From contig NZ_CP137573.1 in assembly GCF_033343995.1 (NCBI RefSeq), positions 5,923,001 to 5,987,000 of the forward strand: 64,000 nucleotides of DNA, written 5' to 3'. Below the pieces are notes generated by a model. It was not told the DNA's origin. It was given only the letters and a program-made list of their open reading frames with translations, and made no database searches. Position 1 is the stretch's first letter; each line of letters opens with the position of its first letter. The translations under genes and the position numbers were made by a program. Below are positions 1-8,508 of the stretch, piece by piece. This DNA comes from Streptomyces sp. HUAS YS2 (GTDB lineage Bacteria > Actinomycetota > Actinomycetes > Streptomycetales > Streptomycetaceae).

Positions 1-186
1 GGCCTCCGCCGCCTCCTCGCCGTACGAGGCCGAGGCGGGGTCGTGGTCGTACGCGTGCAGGGTGAAGGGCGTGCCGGCCGCCGTCAGCGCGACGGTCGCC
101 GGGGTTCCCGCCCGTCGCCCACCACCACCCTTGTTCGAATGCGCTTCGCGCGCCCCATCTGCCTGCTTCTTCTGCTTCTTCGCCAC
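1..186 (-). CDS. ybaK: YbaK/EbsC-type aminoacyl-tRNA deacylase (5' part only)
   Basis: The first 62 codons of a minus-strand gene that runs off the left edge. The GTG start at 186 is followed by a Lys-rich N-terminus (MAKKQKKQ) and then TPATVALTAAGTPFTLHAY, the characteristic beginning of YbaK-family proteins. These hydrolyse Cys-tRNA(Pro) or related mischarged tRNAs in trans. It lies 24 bp downstream of the LON-domain gene on the same strand, so the three leftmost genes probably form an operon. The active-site region is outside the window, so deacylase specificity cannot be judged. Confidence 0.82.
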   Translation of the reverse strand, partial: MAKKQKKQADGAREAHSNKGGGGRRAGTPATVALTAAGTPFTLHAYDHDPASASYGEEAAEA

Positions 187-210
187 CGGAAGTCCTCGTT
201 CGGCTCGGGC

Positions 211-948
211 TCAGTTCGGGCTGGTCGGCGCGCGGGTGAGGTCCACCGCCGGCAGCGACGGCAGATGCCGTAGCACCGCCGTCTCCTTGCGCAGCAGGGT
301 CAGTTCCTCGCGCAGCCGGGTCGCCGTGTCCGGGGCCTGCAGCAGCCGCTGCTTGGCCGGGGTGTCGAGCACCGCCGCGGCGGCGACCAGGTACGACACC
401 ACCGACGGGTCGTCGGGCAGCTCGGAGGTGGTCAGCGAGCGCTCACGGGCCCCCGCCAGCCGCTTCTGGTACGCGCGGAACGCCCGCAGCACGCCTTCGG
501 CGAGCGCGCCCGCGCCCTCGCCCCGGTCCTCCGGCAGCTCCTCCAGCTCGGCCTCCAGGAACGGGCCGGTCGCGTCGACGGAGAGCAGCTTGACCCGGGT
601 CGTACCGGTGGCCATCACCTCGAAGCTGCCGTCGGCGCGCTCCCGGATCGACGCCGCGTCGGCGACGCAGCCGACCCGGTGGAACGCCTGGATCGGGTCC
701 GTCCCGAACCCGGCCGCCGGACCCTTCTCGGGCAGCGCGGTCTGGTCGGGCAGCCCCGGGGCGGTCGGCGCGACCTCGCGGCCGTCGCGGATCGCGACGA
801 CGGCGAAACGGCGCGGCTCGTCCTCGGCGGTCTTCAGCAGCTCGCGCATCATGGCGCGATAACGCTCCTCGAAGACGTTCAGGGGCAGCACGAGGCCCGG
901 GAACAGCACCCCGTTCAGGGGAAAGAGAGGCAGACGAGCGGTGGTCAC
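211..948 (-). CDS. LON peptidase N-terminal substrate-binding domain protein
   Basis: A 245-aa protein starting at GTG 948 (VTTARLPLFPLNGVLFPG). The opening LPLFPLNGVLFPGLVLPLNV and the following FEERYRAMM are the hallmark of stand-alone LON N-terminal (LON_substr_bdg) proteins, and the family length of about 200-250 aa fits. No AAA+ or protease domain is present, so it is not a Lon protease. It probably binds substrates or proteins; the precise role is unknown. The frame stays open much further upstream, but that part overlaps the next gene and is not coding. The upstream hypothetical gene stops only 5 bp away, so the two should be cotranscribed. Confidence 0.88.
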   Translation of the reverse strand: MTTARLPLFPLNGVLFPGLVLPLNVFEERYRAMMRELLKTAEDEPRRFAVVAIRDGREVAPTAPGLPDQTALPEKGPAAGFGTDPIQAFHRVGCVADAASIRERADGSFEVMATGTTRVKLLSVDATGPFLEAELEELPEDRGEGAGALAEGVLRAFRAYQKRLAGARERSLTTSELPDDPSVVSYLVAAAAVLDTPAKQRLLQAPDTATRLREELTLLRKETAVLRHLPSLPAVDLTRAPTSPN

Positions 949-953
949 AGCGG

Positions 954-1979
954 TCAAGCGTAATGGCCGTGGGCGCGGCCGTGTCCGGCCCGTCCGAACC
1001 GTGGCACGGCGGCCGGCGCGCAGGACCGCACCGCGTCCCTGGCCTCGAGGAACCGGGCCAGCGGATCGTCGCTGACGGACGCCCACGGGAAGGACGTCGC
1101 GTACCGGCCGATCCGGCCGAACTGCTCCAGCGCCTCCGTCCGGCGACCGCGCTCGATCAGCACGTACGCCAGCTTGTTGCGCACCTCCGCCGGCCACGGG
1201 TCGCCGACCGGGTACACGGCGGACAGCGCCACCGCCCGCTCGGCCGCCGCGTCGATCCGCGCCTCCGGCACCGCTCCGGCGGCGTCGCCGCTCAACAGCT
1301 GGGCGAGGGCCGCGCGGGCCGGCAGCGCCTGCACCAGCGAGCCCGCCGGTGCGTCGTCGGCGGCCTGCTCGGCGAAGTCGAAGCACGCGCCGTGCGAACC
1401 GTGCCAGGGCGCCGACAGGTACTTCAGCGCGGCGACATGGCAGCCGTAGTGGTGCGGGGAGCGGCGCACCGCCTGCTCCCAGCGGGCCTCGAAGACGGCG
1501 GCGCCGGTGTGCGCGCCGCGCGCGTGGTCCAGCGCGAGGCGCCACGGCACCGGGTCCGCCGGATCGGCTGCCACCGCGGCGTCGACGAGCGGGGAGAGTT
1601 CGCGCAGCCGCTCCGCCCGGGTCGGCGACTGCCAGGCCCGGCGCACCGCGAGCTCCGCCTCGACGAGCCGCGCGTCGGGGTCGCCGGGGGAGGTGGCGAG
1701 CCACTGGGCCAGCCACTCGCCGCGGCTGTGCGCGAAGGTCGCCAGGCGGGCCGTGTACCGGTCCCGGTTCTCCCACTCGGCGGCGTCCCGCGTGGTGGCG
1801 AGCAGCTTGGCGGCCGGTTCGTGGTCGCCGAGGGCGGCCGCGACCAGCGCCGGACCGAGCCGGTCGTCCGGCGCGTCGAGCAGCACGTCGCCGTCCGGCG
1901 GCAGCCCCGTGGTCGGCGGGGTGGGCCGGACCCTGCGGACGGTGAACAGGGCACGGAGCGATGGCATGGTGCGGACCAT
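954..1979 (-). CDS. Conserved hypothetical protein, TPR-like helical C-terminal half
   Basis: A 341-aa soluble protein from ATG 1979; a second in-frame ATG at 1967 (MPSLRALFTVRR) is equally plausible because neither has a clear ribosome-binding site. It is Ala/Arg-rich with repeated amphipathic helices such as DPVPWRLALDHARG and KLAYVLIERGRRTEALEQFG, which suggests a tetratricopeptide-like fold. There is no signal peptide or membrane segment. It is followed by the LON-domain gene after 5 bp, so it probably shares its transcript. I do not recognise a named family and assign no function. Confidence 0.75.
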   Translation of the reverse strand: MVRTMPSLRALFTVRRVRPTPPTTGLPPDGDVLLDAPDDRLGPALVAAALGDHEPAAKLLATTRDAAEWENRDRYTARLATFAHSRGEWLAQWLATSPGDPDARLVEAELAVRRAWQSPTRAERLRELSPLVDAAVAADPADPVPWRLALDHARGAHTGAAVFEARWEQAVRRSPHHYGCHVAALKYLSAPWHGSHGACFDFAEQAADDAPAGSLVQALPARAALAQLLSGDAAGAVPEARIDAAAERAVALSAVYPVGDPWPAEVRNKLAYVLIERGRRTEALEQFGRIGRYATSFPWASVSDDPLARFLEARDAVRSCAPAAVPRFGRAGHGRAHGHYA

Positions 1980-2151
1980 TGAAAACCGCAGGTCGGGGCC
2001 GCGCCAGTGGGCGAGTGTGAAGCTTTGGTAGCGGCGGAATGGTTGTATTCCGGAACGTCAAGAAGATGCAAAGGAAGCGGACGCGAGGGGGCGAATACGG
2101 CCACCTCGCACGCCCCTCCCGCACATCCCGCGCCCGTGCGACACGCCGGTC

Positions 2152-3753
2152 TCAGCCCCGGGTCAGGAGCCGCGACGCGCCCGCCGCCACCGTCGTCGCG
2201 AGCACCCAGCCCAGCAGGATCAGCGCCGCCGCCGTCCACTGCCACAGACCCGTCAGCCGCCAGTACCCGTCCTGCCCCAGGTTGATCACCGGGAGCAGCA
2301 GGTCCAGCGCGAACAGCGGGGCGCTCCACACCGGGGCCTCGTCCGCCTTCAGCGGGACCGGGTCGTACCGCGAGAACGCCAGCGCCCCCGCCGCCCACAG
2401 CACCGCCATCCACAGCGCCGCCCGGCCCGGCCGGTAGCCGTACGCCACCGTCCAGTCCTGTACGTATCCCCAGAGCTTGCCCGCCACCGGCAGCGTCTCG
2501 CGCCGGCGCCGCTGCTTGGCCAGCAGCACCTGCCGCGCCTCGGCGTCCTCACCGCTGTTGCGCAGCACCGTCGCCAGGCGTTCGTACGGCTCCGGCGCGT
2601 ACTCCGGCGTCGCCGCCGCCACCCATTCGAGCCGCCGGGCCAGCGGGAAGTGCCCGTACGGCACCAGGTTCTCGTAGCCGAACCCGTTGATCGCCAGGCC
2701 GCCGGGACCCGGCCAGCTGGTCGACAGGTCGATCAGCGTCACCACCTTCGCCCCGTTAAGCACCACCCGGCCCTCCGCCGGGCGCTCCCCGTTGAACCGC
2801 AGCTCGGGCGTGACGATCCGGCGCAGCGACACCTCCTCGCGGCGCGCCCCGGACAGCAGGAACCGGGCGTGGTGCAGGTCCACCGAGTCCCCGAACCGGC
2901 CGTCGTCGAGCCGCACCCCGCCGTGGCACTCGACCGGCTGCCGCCGCGCCCCGTGCACCGGGGTGGCGCCGACCCCGAACGGGGGAGTGGACGTGGAGTT
3001 CCCCGTCTGCTCGTAGACCCAGGCCGCGTTCAGGTACAGCGAGCGCTCCACCGTCAGCTGCGGCGCGTTCAGCGCGCGGCGCTCGCGCGCGCCGCGCAGC
3101 CGGCTGCCGCGCAGGCTCAGCGACACGCCGACCTTCGCCCCGCGCAGACTGAACTCGCCGTGTGTCTCGATCAGTTCGGCCTGGAGGTCCTGCGCCACCG
3201 ACAGGCCGTCCGCGGTGATCGCCCGGCCCCGCCGGTCCGGCCACACCTGGATCTGGTTGATCAGGAGGTCGGTGCCGATCTGCGCGTCCGTGAGCCGGAT
3301 CCCGCGCTCCACGCGGCACCGGGGCAGATGCAGGTCGCCCTGCGTGTGCAGGCGCGCCGCCTCGATGCGCGGAATCGCGCACTCCACCATCCGCAGCGTT
3401 CTGAAGTGGGACTCCGGCAGCACCAGCTCGTGGTCGAAGCGGCAGCCGTTCAGCTCCACGTACGGCGCTATCAGGCCGCCCGCCAGGTTCAGCGTCCCGG
3501 TGATCCGCGCCCCGCGCAGCTTCAGCGCCGAGACACGCCCGGACCGGGCCGGCGGTCCGTCGAGCAGCAGCAGCGCCACCACGTCCGCCCGGACCGTGCG
3601 CTCGGCCGGCCACTCCCGCCCGGAGAACGGATCGTCGAGCACCGGGCTGCCCTGTCTCAGATCGCAGGTCGCCCCGATCCTGAACGCCTGCCACATCATC
3701 CGTTCCGCGCCGGTGAGATCCTCCGGCGCACTGTCGTCGCGCGGCTCGGTCAC
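2152..3753 (-). CDS. Membrane-anchored protein with beta-helix-like N-terminal region
   Basis: A 533-aa protein. Residues about 70-380 show a loose quasi-repeat (LKLRGARITGTLNLAGG, VELNGCRFDHELVLPESHF, FSLRGAKVGVSLSLRGSRL) resembling pentapeptide-like or right-handed beta-helix proteins. The C-terminal 100 residues hold two or three hydrophobic segments (around AALWMAVLWAAGALAF and TAAALILLGWVLATTVAAG). Streptomyces relatives are often annotated as putative membrane-associated oxidoreductases, but I see no Rossmann, flavin or haem motif that would justify that label. It is divergent from hisD and probably cytoplasmic-facing with a C-terminal anchor. Confidence 0.8.
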   Translation of the reverse strand: MTEPRDDSAPEDLTGAERMMWQAFRIGATCDLRQGSPVLDDPFSGREWPAERTVRADVVALLLLDGPPARSGRVSALKLRGARITGTLNLAGGLIAPYVELNGCRFDHELVLPESHFRTLRMVECAIPRIEAARLHTQGDLHLPRCRVERGIRLTDAQIGTDLLINQIQVWPDRRGRAITADGLSVAQDLQAELIETHGEFSLRGAKVGVSLSLRGSRLRGARERRALNAPQLTVERSLYLNAAWVYEQTGNSTSTPPFGVGATPVHGARRQPVECHGGVRLDDGRFGDSVDLHHARFLLSGARREEVSLRRIVTPELRFNGERPAEGRVVLNGAKVVTLIDLSTSWPGPGGLAINGFGYENLVPYGHFPLARRLEWVAAATPEYAPEPYERLATVLRNSGEDAEARQVLLAKQRRRRETLPVAGKLWGYVQDWTVAYGYRPGRAALWMAVLWAAGALAFSRYDPVPLKADEAPVWSAPLFALDLLLPVINLGQDGYWRLTGLWQWTAAALILLGWVLATTVAAGASRLLTRG

Positions 3754-3796
3754 TGCCGCCCCCTGTCTCCGGATTCGTACGGCCGTTCTTCCCGCT

Positions 3797-3869
3797 CTGT
3801 GACGGACTGAACGCTAACGGTCAGCTGTGACAGTCCGTGCCCGGTGTGGCTTGTATCAGCCAGTGATAC
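3797..3869. promoter_or_regulatory. Divergent control region upstream of hisD with inverted repeats
   Basis: The 155-bp gap between the divergent membrane-protein gene and hisD holds a perfect inverted repeat GTATCA-N5-TGATAC at 3853-3869. It also has an 8-bp inverted repeat ACGGACTG (3802-3809) / CAGTCCGT (3831-3838) and a direct repeat CTGTGAC (3797-3803 and 3825-3831). The position fits operator sites for the his operon or the divergent gene. No named regulator can be assigned from sequence. Confidence 0.4.
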
Positions 3870-3908
3870 GGGCGACCGGCGCCGAAAGCGGTCTGCGAGA
3901 ATTGACCC

Positions 3909-5252
3909 GTGATCTCTCGAATCGACCTGCGTGGCGACACCCTTCCGCAGGGTGGCGCGCTGCGCGACCTGCTGCCCCGTGCCGAGTTCGACGTGGAAGC
4001 CGCCCTGGAGACGGTGCGGCCAATCTGCGAGGACGTCCGGCATCATGGCGCCGCAGCGGTCATCGACTACGGAGAGAAATTCGACGGCGTGCGGGTCTCC
4101 GGCCTCCGCGTCCCCGCCGAGGCGATCGCCCGCGCCCTCGAAGAGCTCGACCCGCCCGTCCGCGCCGCCCTCGAGGAGTCCATCCGCCGCGCCCGCCTCG
4201 TCCACCGCGAGCAGCGCCGCACCGACCACACCACCCAGGTCGTGCCCGGCGGCACGGTCACCGAGAAGTGGATCCCCGTCGAGCGCGTCGGCCTGTACGT
4301 GCCGGGCGGCCGCTCCGTGTACCCGTCCTCCGTCGTGATGAACGTCGTCCCGGCCCAGGAGGCCGGCGTCGAGGGTGTGGCCATCGCCTCGCCCCCGCAG
4401 AAGGAGTTCGGCGGCCTGCCGCACCCGACGATCCTGGCCGCCTGCGCCCTGCTCGGCGTCGACGAGGTCTACGCCGCCGGCGGCGCCCAGGCCATCGCCA
4501 TGTTCGCGTACGGCACCGAGGGCACCGCCGACGAGCCCGGCTGCGCCCCGGTCAACCTGGTCACCGGCCCCGGCAACATCTACGTCGCCGCCGCCAAGCG
4601 CCTCCTCAAGGGCCGCATCGGCATCGACGCCGAGGCCGGCCCGACCGAGATCGCGGTCCTCGCGGACTCCACCGCCGACCCGGTGCACGTGGCCGCCGAC
4701 CTGATCAGCCAGGCCGAGCACGACCCGATGGCCGCCTCCGTCCTGGTCACCGACTCCGAGGAGCTGGCCGCCGCCACCGAGGCGGAGCTGAAGACCCAGG
4801 TCGCCGCGTCCAAGCACGTCGACGACCGGATCGTCCCGGCCCTGTCCGGCAAGCAGTCCGCGATCGTCCTGGTCCGCGACCTGGAGGACGGTCTCAAGGT
4901 CGTCGACGCGTACGGCGCCGAGCACCTGGAGATCCAGACCGCCGACGCCGCCGCGTGGGCCGCCCGGGTCCGCAACGCCGGCGCGATCTTCGTGGGCCCC
5001 TGGGCCCCGGTCTCGCTCGGCGACTACTGCGCCGGCTCCAACCACGTGCTGCCCACCGGCGGCTGCGCCTGCCACTCCTCGGGCCTGTCCGTGCAGTCCT
5101 TCCTGCGCGGCGTCCACATCGTGGACTACACCCGGGACGCGCTCGCCGAGGTCGCCCACCACGTGGTGACGCTGGCCGAGGCCGAGGACCTGCCGGCGCA
5201 CGGCGCGGCCCTCAAGGCGAGGTTCGGATGGAAGGTGCCGGACAGCAAGTGA
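3909..5252 (+). CDS. hisD: Histidinol dehydrogenase
   Basis: A 447-aa enzyme catalysing the last two oxidations of histidine biosynthesis (L-histidinol to L-histidine, NAD+- and zinc-dependent). The sequence shows the conserved blocks RVGLYVPGGRSVYPSSV, VNLVTGPGNIYVAAAK, EAGPTEIAV, ISQAEHDP and the C-terminal AGSNHVLPTGG, which contribute substrate, NAD and zinc ligands. Length is normal for the family. The start is GTG 3909, about 40 bp past an inverted repeat. It is the first gene of the his operon, and its stop overlaps the hisC start (GTGA). Confidence 0.97.
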   Translation: MISRIDLRGDTLPQGGALRDLLPRAEFDVEAALETVRPICEDVRHHGAAAVIDYGEKFDGVRVSGLRVPAEAIARALEELDPPVRAALEESIRRARLVHREQRRTDHTTQVVPGGTVTEKWIPVERVGLYVPGGRSVYPSSVVMNVVPAQEAGVEGVAIASPPQKEFGGLPHPTILAACALLGVDEVYAAGGAQAIAMFAYGTEGTADEPGCAPVNLVTGPGNIYVAAAKRLLKGRIGIDAEAGPTEIAVLADSTADPVHVAADLISQAEHDPMAASVLVTDSEELAAATEAELKTQVAASKHVDDRIVPALSGKQSAIVLVRDLEDGLKVVDAYGAEHLEIQTADAAAWAARVRNAGAIFVGPWAPVSLGDYCAGSNHVLPTGGCACHSSGLSVQSFLRGVHIVDYTRDALAEVAHHVVTLAEAEDLPAHGAALKARFGWKVPDSK

Positions 5253-6382
5253 GCACGAACGACAGGACCGTCGGCATCGACGACCTCCCCATCCGCGACG
5301 AGCTCCGCGGCAAGTCCCCGTACGGCGCGCCGCAGCTCGACGTGCCCGTCCAGCTGAACACCAACGAGAACCCGTACCCGCTGCCCGAGCCGCTGGTGGC
5401 CCGGATCGCGGAGCGGGTCGCCGAGGCCGCCCGCGGCCTGAACCGCTACCCCGACCGGGACGCGATCGAGCTGCGCACCCAGCTGGCCGCGTACCTCACC
5501 AAGACCGGCAGGCACCCGGTCACGGTCGAGAACGTCTGGGCGGCCAACGGGTCCAACGAGGTCCTCCAGCAGCTGCTGCAGACCTTCGGCGGTCCCGGCC
5601 GCACGGCCATCGGCTTCGAGCCCTCGTACTCGATGCACGCGCTGATCGCGCGCGGCACCGGCACCGGCTGGATCTCCGGCCCGCGCGACGACGACTTCCG
5701 CGTGGACGTGACGGCGGCCGAGCAGGCCATCGCCGAGAACGCGCCGGACGTCGTCTTCATCACCTCGCCCAACAACCCCACCGGCACGGCGGTCGAGGCG
5801 GAGACCGTCCTGGCCCTGTACGAGGCCGCCCAGGCCGCCAAGCCGTCGCTGGTCGTGGTGGACGAGGCGTACGTCGAGTTCAGCCACCGCGACTCGCTGC
5901 TGCCGCTGATCGAGGGCCGCCCCAACCTGGTGATCTCCCGCACCATGTCCAAGGCCTTCGGAGCCGCCGGGCTCCGCCTCGGCTACCTGGCGGCCCACCC
6001 GGCCGTGGTCGACGCCGTCCAGCTGGTCCGGCTGCCGTACCACCTCTCCGCCGTCACCCAGGCCACCGCACTGGCCGCCCTGGAACACACCGACACGCTG
6101 CTCGGTTACGTCGAGCAGCTGAAGACCGAACGGGACCGGCTCGTCGACGAACTGCGCGTGATCGGCTACGAGGTCACCGCGTCCGACGCGAACTTCGTGC
6201 AGTTCGGCCGCTTCGACGGCGCCGCCGGCTCCCACGAGGCGTGGCAGAAGATCCTCGACCGGGGCGTCCTGGTCCGGGACAACGGCGTACCGGGCTGGCT
6301 GCGGGTCACCGCGGGCACCCCCGAAGAGAACGACGCGTTCCTGGAAGCGGTTCGCGCACTCAAGAAGGAGCAGCAGGCATGA
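5249..6382 (+). CDS. hisC: Histidinol-phosphate aminotransferase
   Basis: A 377-aa PLP-dependent class I/II aminotransferase that converts imidazole-acetol phosphate to histidinol phosphate. Recognisable features are LNTNENPYPLPEPL near the N-terminus, ANGSNEVLQQ, ITSPNNPTGTA, VVDEAYVEF and SRTMSKAFGAAGLRLGY with the Schiff-base lysine. I chose GTG 5249, which overlaps the hisD stop by 4 bp. An in-frame ATG at 5228 would add 7 residues and overlap hisD more. Its stop overlaps the hisB start (ATGA). Confidence 0.97.
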   Translation: MSTNDRTVGIDDLPIRDELRGKSPYGAPQLDVPVQLNTNENPYPLPEPLVARIAERVAEAARGLNRYPDRDAIELRTQLAAYLTKTGRHPVTVENVWAANGSNEVLQQLLQTFGGPGRTAIGFEPSYSMHALIARGTGTGWISGPRDDDFRVDVTAAEQAIAENAPDVVFITSPNNPTGTAVEAETVLALYEAAQAAKPSLVVVDEAYVEFSHRDSLLPLIEGRPNLVISRTMSKAFGAAGLRLGYLAAHPAVVDAVQLVRLPYHLSAVTQATALAALEHTDTLLGYVEQLKTERDRLVDELRVIGYEVTASDANFVQFGRFDGAAGSHEAWQKILDRGVLVRDNGVPGWLRVTAGTPEENDAFLEAVRALKKEQQA

Positions 6383-6972
6383 GCCGCGTAGGACGGGTCG
6401 AACGGACCACCAAGGAGACGTCCGTCGTCGTCGAGATCGACCTCGACGGCACCGGAAAGGTCGATGTCGCCACCGGTGTCGGCTTCTACGACCACATGCT
6501 CGACCAGCTCGGCCGGCACGGTCTGTTCGACCTCACCGTGAAGACCGACGGCGACCTGCACATCGACTCCCACCACACCATCGAGGACACCGCCCTCGCG
6601 CTCGGCGCCGCCTTCAAGCAGGCGCTCGGCGACAAGGTGGGCATCTACCGCTTCGGCAACTGCACCGTCCCGCTGGACGAGTCGCTCGCCCAGGTCACCG
6701 TCGACCTCTCCGGCCGCCCGTACCTGGTGCACACCGAGCCCGAGAACATGGCGCCGATGATCGGCTCCTACGACACGACGATGACCCGGCACATCCTGGA
6801 GTCCTTCGTCGCCCAGGCGCAGATCGCGCTGCACGTCCACGTGCCGTACGGGCGCAACGCCCACCACATCGTGGAGTGCCAGTTCAAGGCGCTCGCCCGC
6901 GCCCTGCGCTACGCCTCCGAGCGCGACCCGCGCGCTGCCGGAATTCTTCCCTCCACGAAGGGCGCCCTGTGA
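6379..6972 (+). CDS. hisB: Imidazoleglycerol-phosphate dehydratase
   Basis: A 197-aa monofunctional IGP dehydratase. It has the metal-binding motifs GFYDHMLDQLGRHG, DSHHTIEDTALALG, HILESFV and GRNAHHIVECQFKALARAL. It lacks the phosphatase half of the enterobacterial HisNB fusion, as expected for actinobacteria. ATG 6379 overlaps the hisC stop, and its own stop overlaps the GTG of the following membrane peptide. It converts IGP to imidazole-acetol phosphate, the HisC substrate. Confidence 0.97.
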   Translation: MSRVGRVERTTKETSVVVEIDLDGTGKVDVATGVGFYDHMLDQLGRHGLFDLTVKTDGDLHIDSHHTIEDTALALGAAFKQALGDKVGIYRFGNCTVPLDESLAQVTVDLSGRPYLVHTEPENMAPMIGSYDTTMTRHILESFVAQAQIALHVHVPYGRNAHHIVECQFKALARALRYASERDPRAAGILPSTKGAL

Positions 6973-7133
6973 ACAGCCTGTCGACCGTCCTGATCATCGT
7001 CGGTCTGTTCCTGCTCGGGGGTGTCTACTCCTTCGTCAAGCAGAAGCAGTCCCGCAGCGTCGTCACCGTGCTCGCGCTGGCCTCCGCGCTCTCCCTCGCC
7101 GCCGGCGTGCTGCGACTGGACGTGTGGTCATGA
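6969..7133 (+). CDS. 54-aa membrane peptide inside the his operon
   Basis: GTG 6969 overlaps the hisB stop and the stop overlaps the hisH ATG, so it is translationally coupled on both sides. The product is VNSLSTVLIIVGLFLLGG, then a short basic loop (KQKQSRS), then TVLALASALSLAAGVLRL: two transmembrane helices in a hairpin. It has no enzymatic motif. The tight coupling and clean codon bias argue that it is a real gene. A role in histidine synthesis is unproven; it could be an independent membrane protein carried along in the operon. Confidence 0.8.
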   Translation: MNSLSTVLIIVGLFLLGGVYSFVKQKQSRSVVTVLALASALSLAAGVLRLDVWS

Positions 7134-7777
7134 GCAGCGCGTCCCCGAAGAAGGTCGTCGTCTTCGACTACGGCTTCGGCAACGTCCGCTCCGCCGAGCG
7201 GGCCCTCGCCCGGGTCGGCGCGGACGTCGAGATCACCCGCGACTACGACCGCGCCATGAACGCCGACGGGCTCCTCGTCCCCGGCGTCGGCGCCTTCGCC
7301 GCCTGCATGAAGGGCCTCACGGACGCCCGCGGCGACTGGATCGTCGGCCGCCGGCTCTCCGGCGGCCGCCCGGTCATGGGCATCTGCGTCGGCATGCAGA
7401 TCCTGTTCGAGCGCGGCATCGAGCACGGCGTCGAGACCGAGGGCCTCGACCAGTGGCCCGGCACCGTCGAGCCGCTGAAGGCCCCGGTCGTCCCGCACAT
7501 GGGCTGGAACACCGTCGACGCGCCGGCGGACACCGAGCTGTTCGCCGGCCTCGACGCCGACGCCCGGTTCTACTTCGTGCACTCCTACGGGGTGCGCGAG
7601 TGGACCCTGGAGGTCGGGAACAAGAACATCCGCGCCCCCAAGGTCACCTGGGCCACGCACGGCGAGCCGTTCGTCGCGGCGGTCGAGAACGGCGCCCTGT
7701 GGGCGACCCAGTTCCACCCCGAGAAGTCCGGCGACGCCGGCGCGCAGCTCCTCACCAACTGGATCGGAACGCTCTGA
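7130..7777 (+). CDS. hisH: Imidazole glycerol phosphate synthase, glutaminase subunit
   Basis: A 215-aa class I glutamine amidotransferase that supplies ammonia to HisF. It shows the nucleophile block PVMGICVGMQILFE (Cys) and the C-terminal WATQFHPEKSG (His and Glu of the triad). I chose ATG 7130 because it overlaps the preceding peptide stop as ATGA; a GTG two codons upstream (7124) is less likely. It is followed directly by priA, sharing one base (TGATG). Confidence 0.97.
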   Translation: MSSASPKKVVVFDYGFGNVRSAERALARVGADVEITRDYDRAMNADGLLVPGVGAFAACMKGLTDARGDWIVGRRLSGGRPVMGICVGMQILFERGIEHGVETEGLDQWPGTVEPLKAPVVPHMGWNTVDAPADTELFAGLDADARFYFVHSYGVREWTLEVGNKNIRAPKVTWATHGEPFVAAVENGALWATQFHPEKSGDAGAQLLTNWIGTL

Positions 7778-8508
7778 TGTCCCGCACGCTTGAACTGCTC
7801 CCCGCCGTAGACGTCCGCGACGGCCAGGCCGTCCGGCTCGTGCACGGCGAGTCCGGCACGGAGACCTCGTACGGATCCCCGCTCCAGGCAGCGCTCGCCT
7901 GGCAGAGCTCCGGCGCCGAGTGGCTCCACCTGGTCGACCTGGACGCCGCGTTCGGCACCGGCGACAACCGTGCCCTGGTCGCCGAGGTGACCGCGGCCAT
8001 GGACATCAAGGTCGAGCTGTCCGGCGGCATCCGCGACGACGCCACGCTCGCCGCCGCCCTCGCCACCGGCTGCACCCGCGTCAACCTCGGCACCGCGGCC
8101 CTGGAGACCCCCGACTGGGTCGCCAAGGTCATCGCCGAGCACGGCGACAAGATCGCCGTCGGCCTGGACGTCCGCGGCACCACGCTGCGCGGCCGCGGCT
8201 GGACCCGCGACGGCGGCGACCTGTACGAGACCCTGGCCCGCCTCGACTCCGAGGGCTGCGCCCGCTACGTCGTCACCGACATCGCCAAGGACGGCACGCT
8301 GCAGGGCCCCAACCTGGAGCTGCTGCGCAACGTCTGCAAGGCCACCGACAAGCCGGTCGTCGCCTCCGGCGGCGTGTCCTCCCTGGACGACCTGCGCGCG
8401 CTGTCCGGCCTGGTGGACGAGGGCGTCGAGGGCGCGATCGTCGGCAAGGCGCTGTACGCCAAGGCGTTCACCCTGGAAGAGGCGCTGAAGGCGGTGGCCG
8501 CCGTATGA
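7777..8508 (+). CDS. priA: Bifunctional HisA/TrpF isomerase PriA
   Basis: A 243-aa (beta/alpha)8 barrel in the HisA position. In actinobacteria this protein, first described in Streptomyces coelicolor, isomerises both ProFAR (histidine) and phosphoribosylanthranilate (tryptophan). The two catalytic aspartates are visible as Asp12 in LLPAVDVRDG and Asp131 in AVGLDVRGT. The phosphate-binding loops LSGGIRDD and VASGGVSS and the RGRGWTRDGG loop are also present. No trpF occurs among the trp genes of this window, which supports the dual assignment. Its stop overlaps the next gene by 4 bp. Confidence 0.93.
   Translation: MSRTLELLPAVDVRDGQAVRLVHGESGTETSYGSPLQAALAWQSSGAEWLHLVDLDAAFGTGDNRALVAEVTAAMDIKVELSGGIRDDATLAAALATGCTRVNLGTAALETPDWVAKVIAEHGDKIAVGLDVRGTTLRGRGWTRDGGDLYETLARLDSEGCARYVVTDIAKDGTLQGPNLELLRNVCKATDKPVVASGGVSSLDDLRALSGLVDEGVEGAIVGKALYAKAFTLEEALKAVAAV

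Noticed and set aside
2152..3753. Annotation as an oxidoreductase
   Set aside because: I see no nucleotide-, flavin- or haem-binding motif; the visible features are beta-helix-like repeats and C-terminal membrane segments.
3827..5248. The hisC frame being open upstream across hisD
   Set aside because: The upstream residues are Arg/Pro-rich shadow sequence of hisD; the conserved HisC N-terminus begins near GTG 5249.
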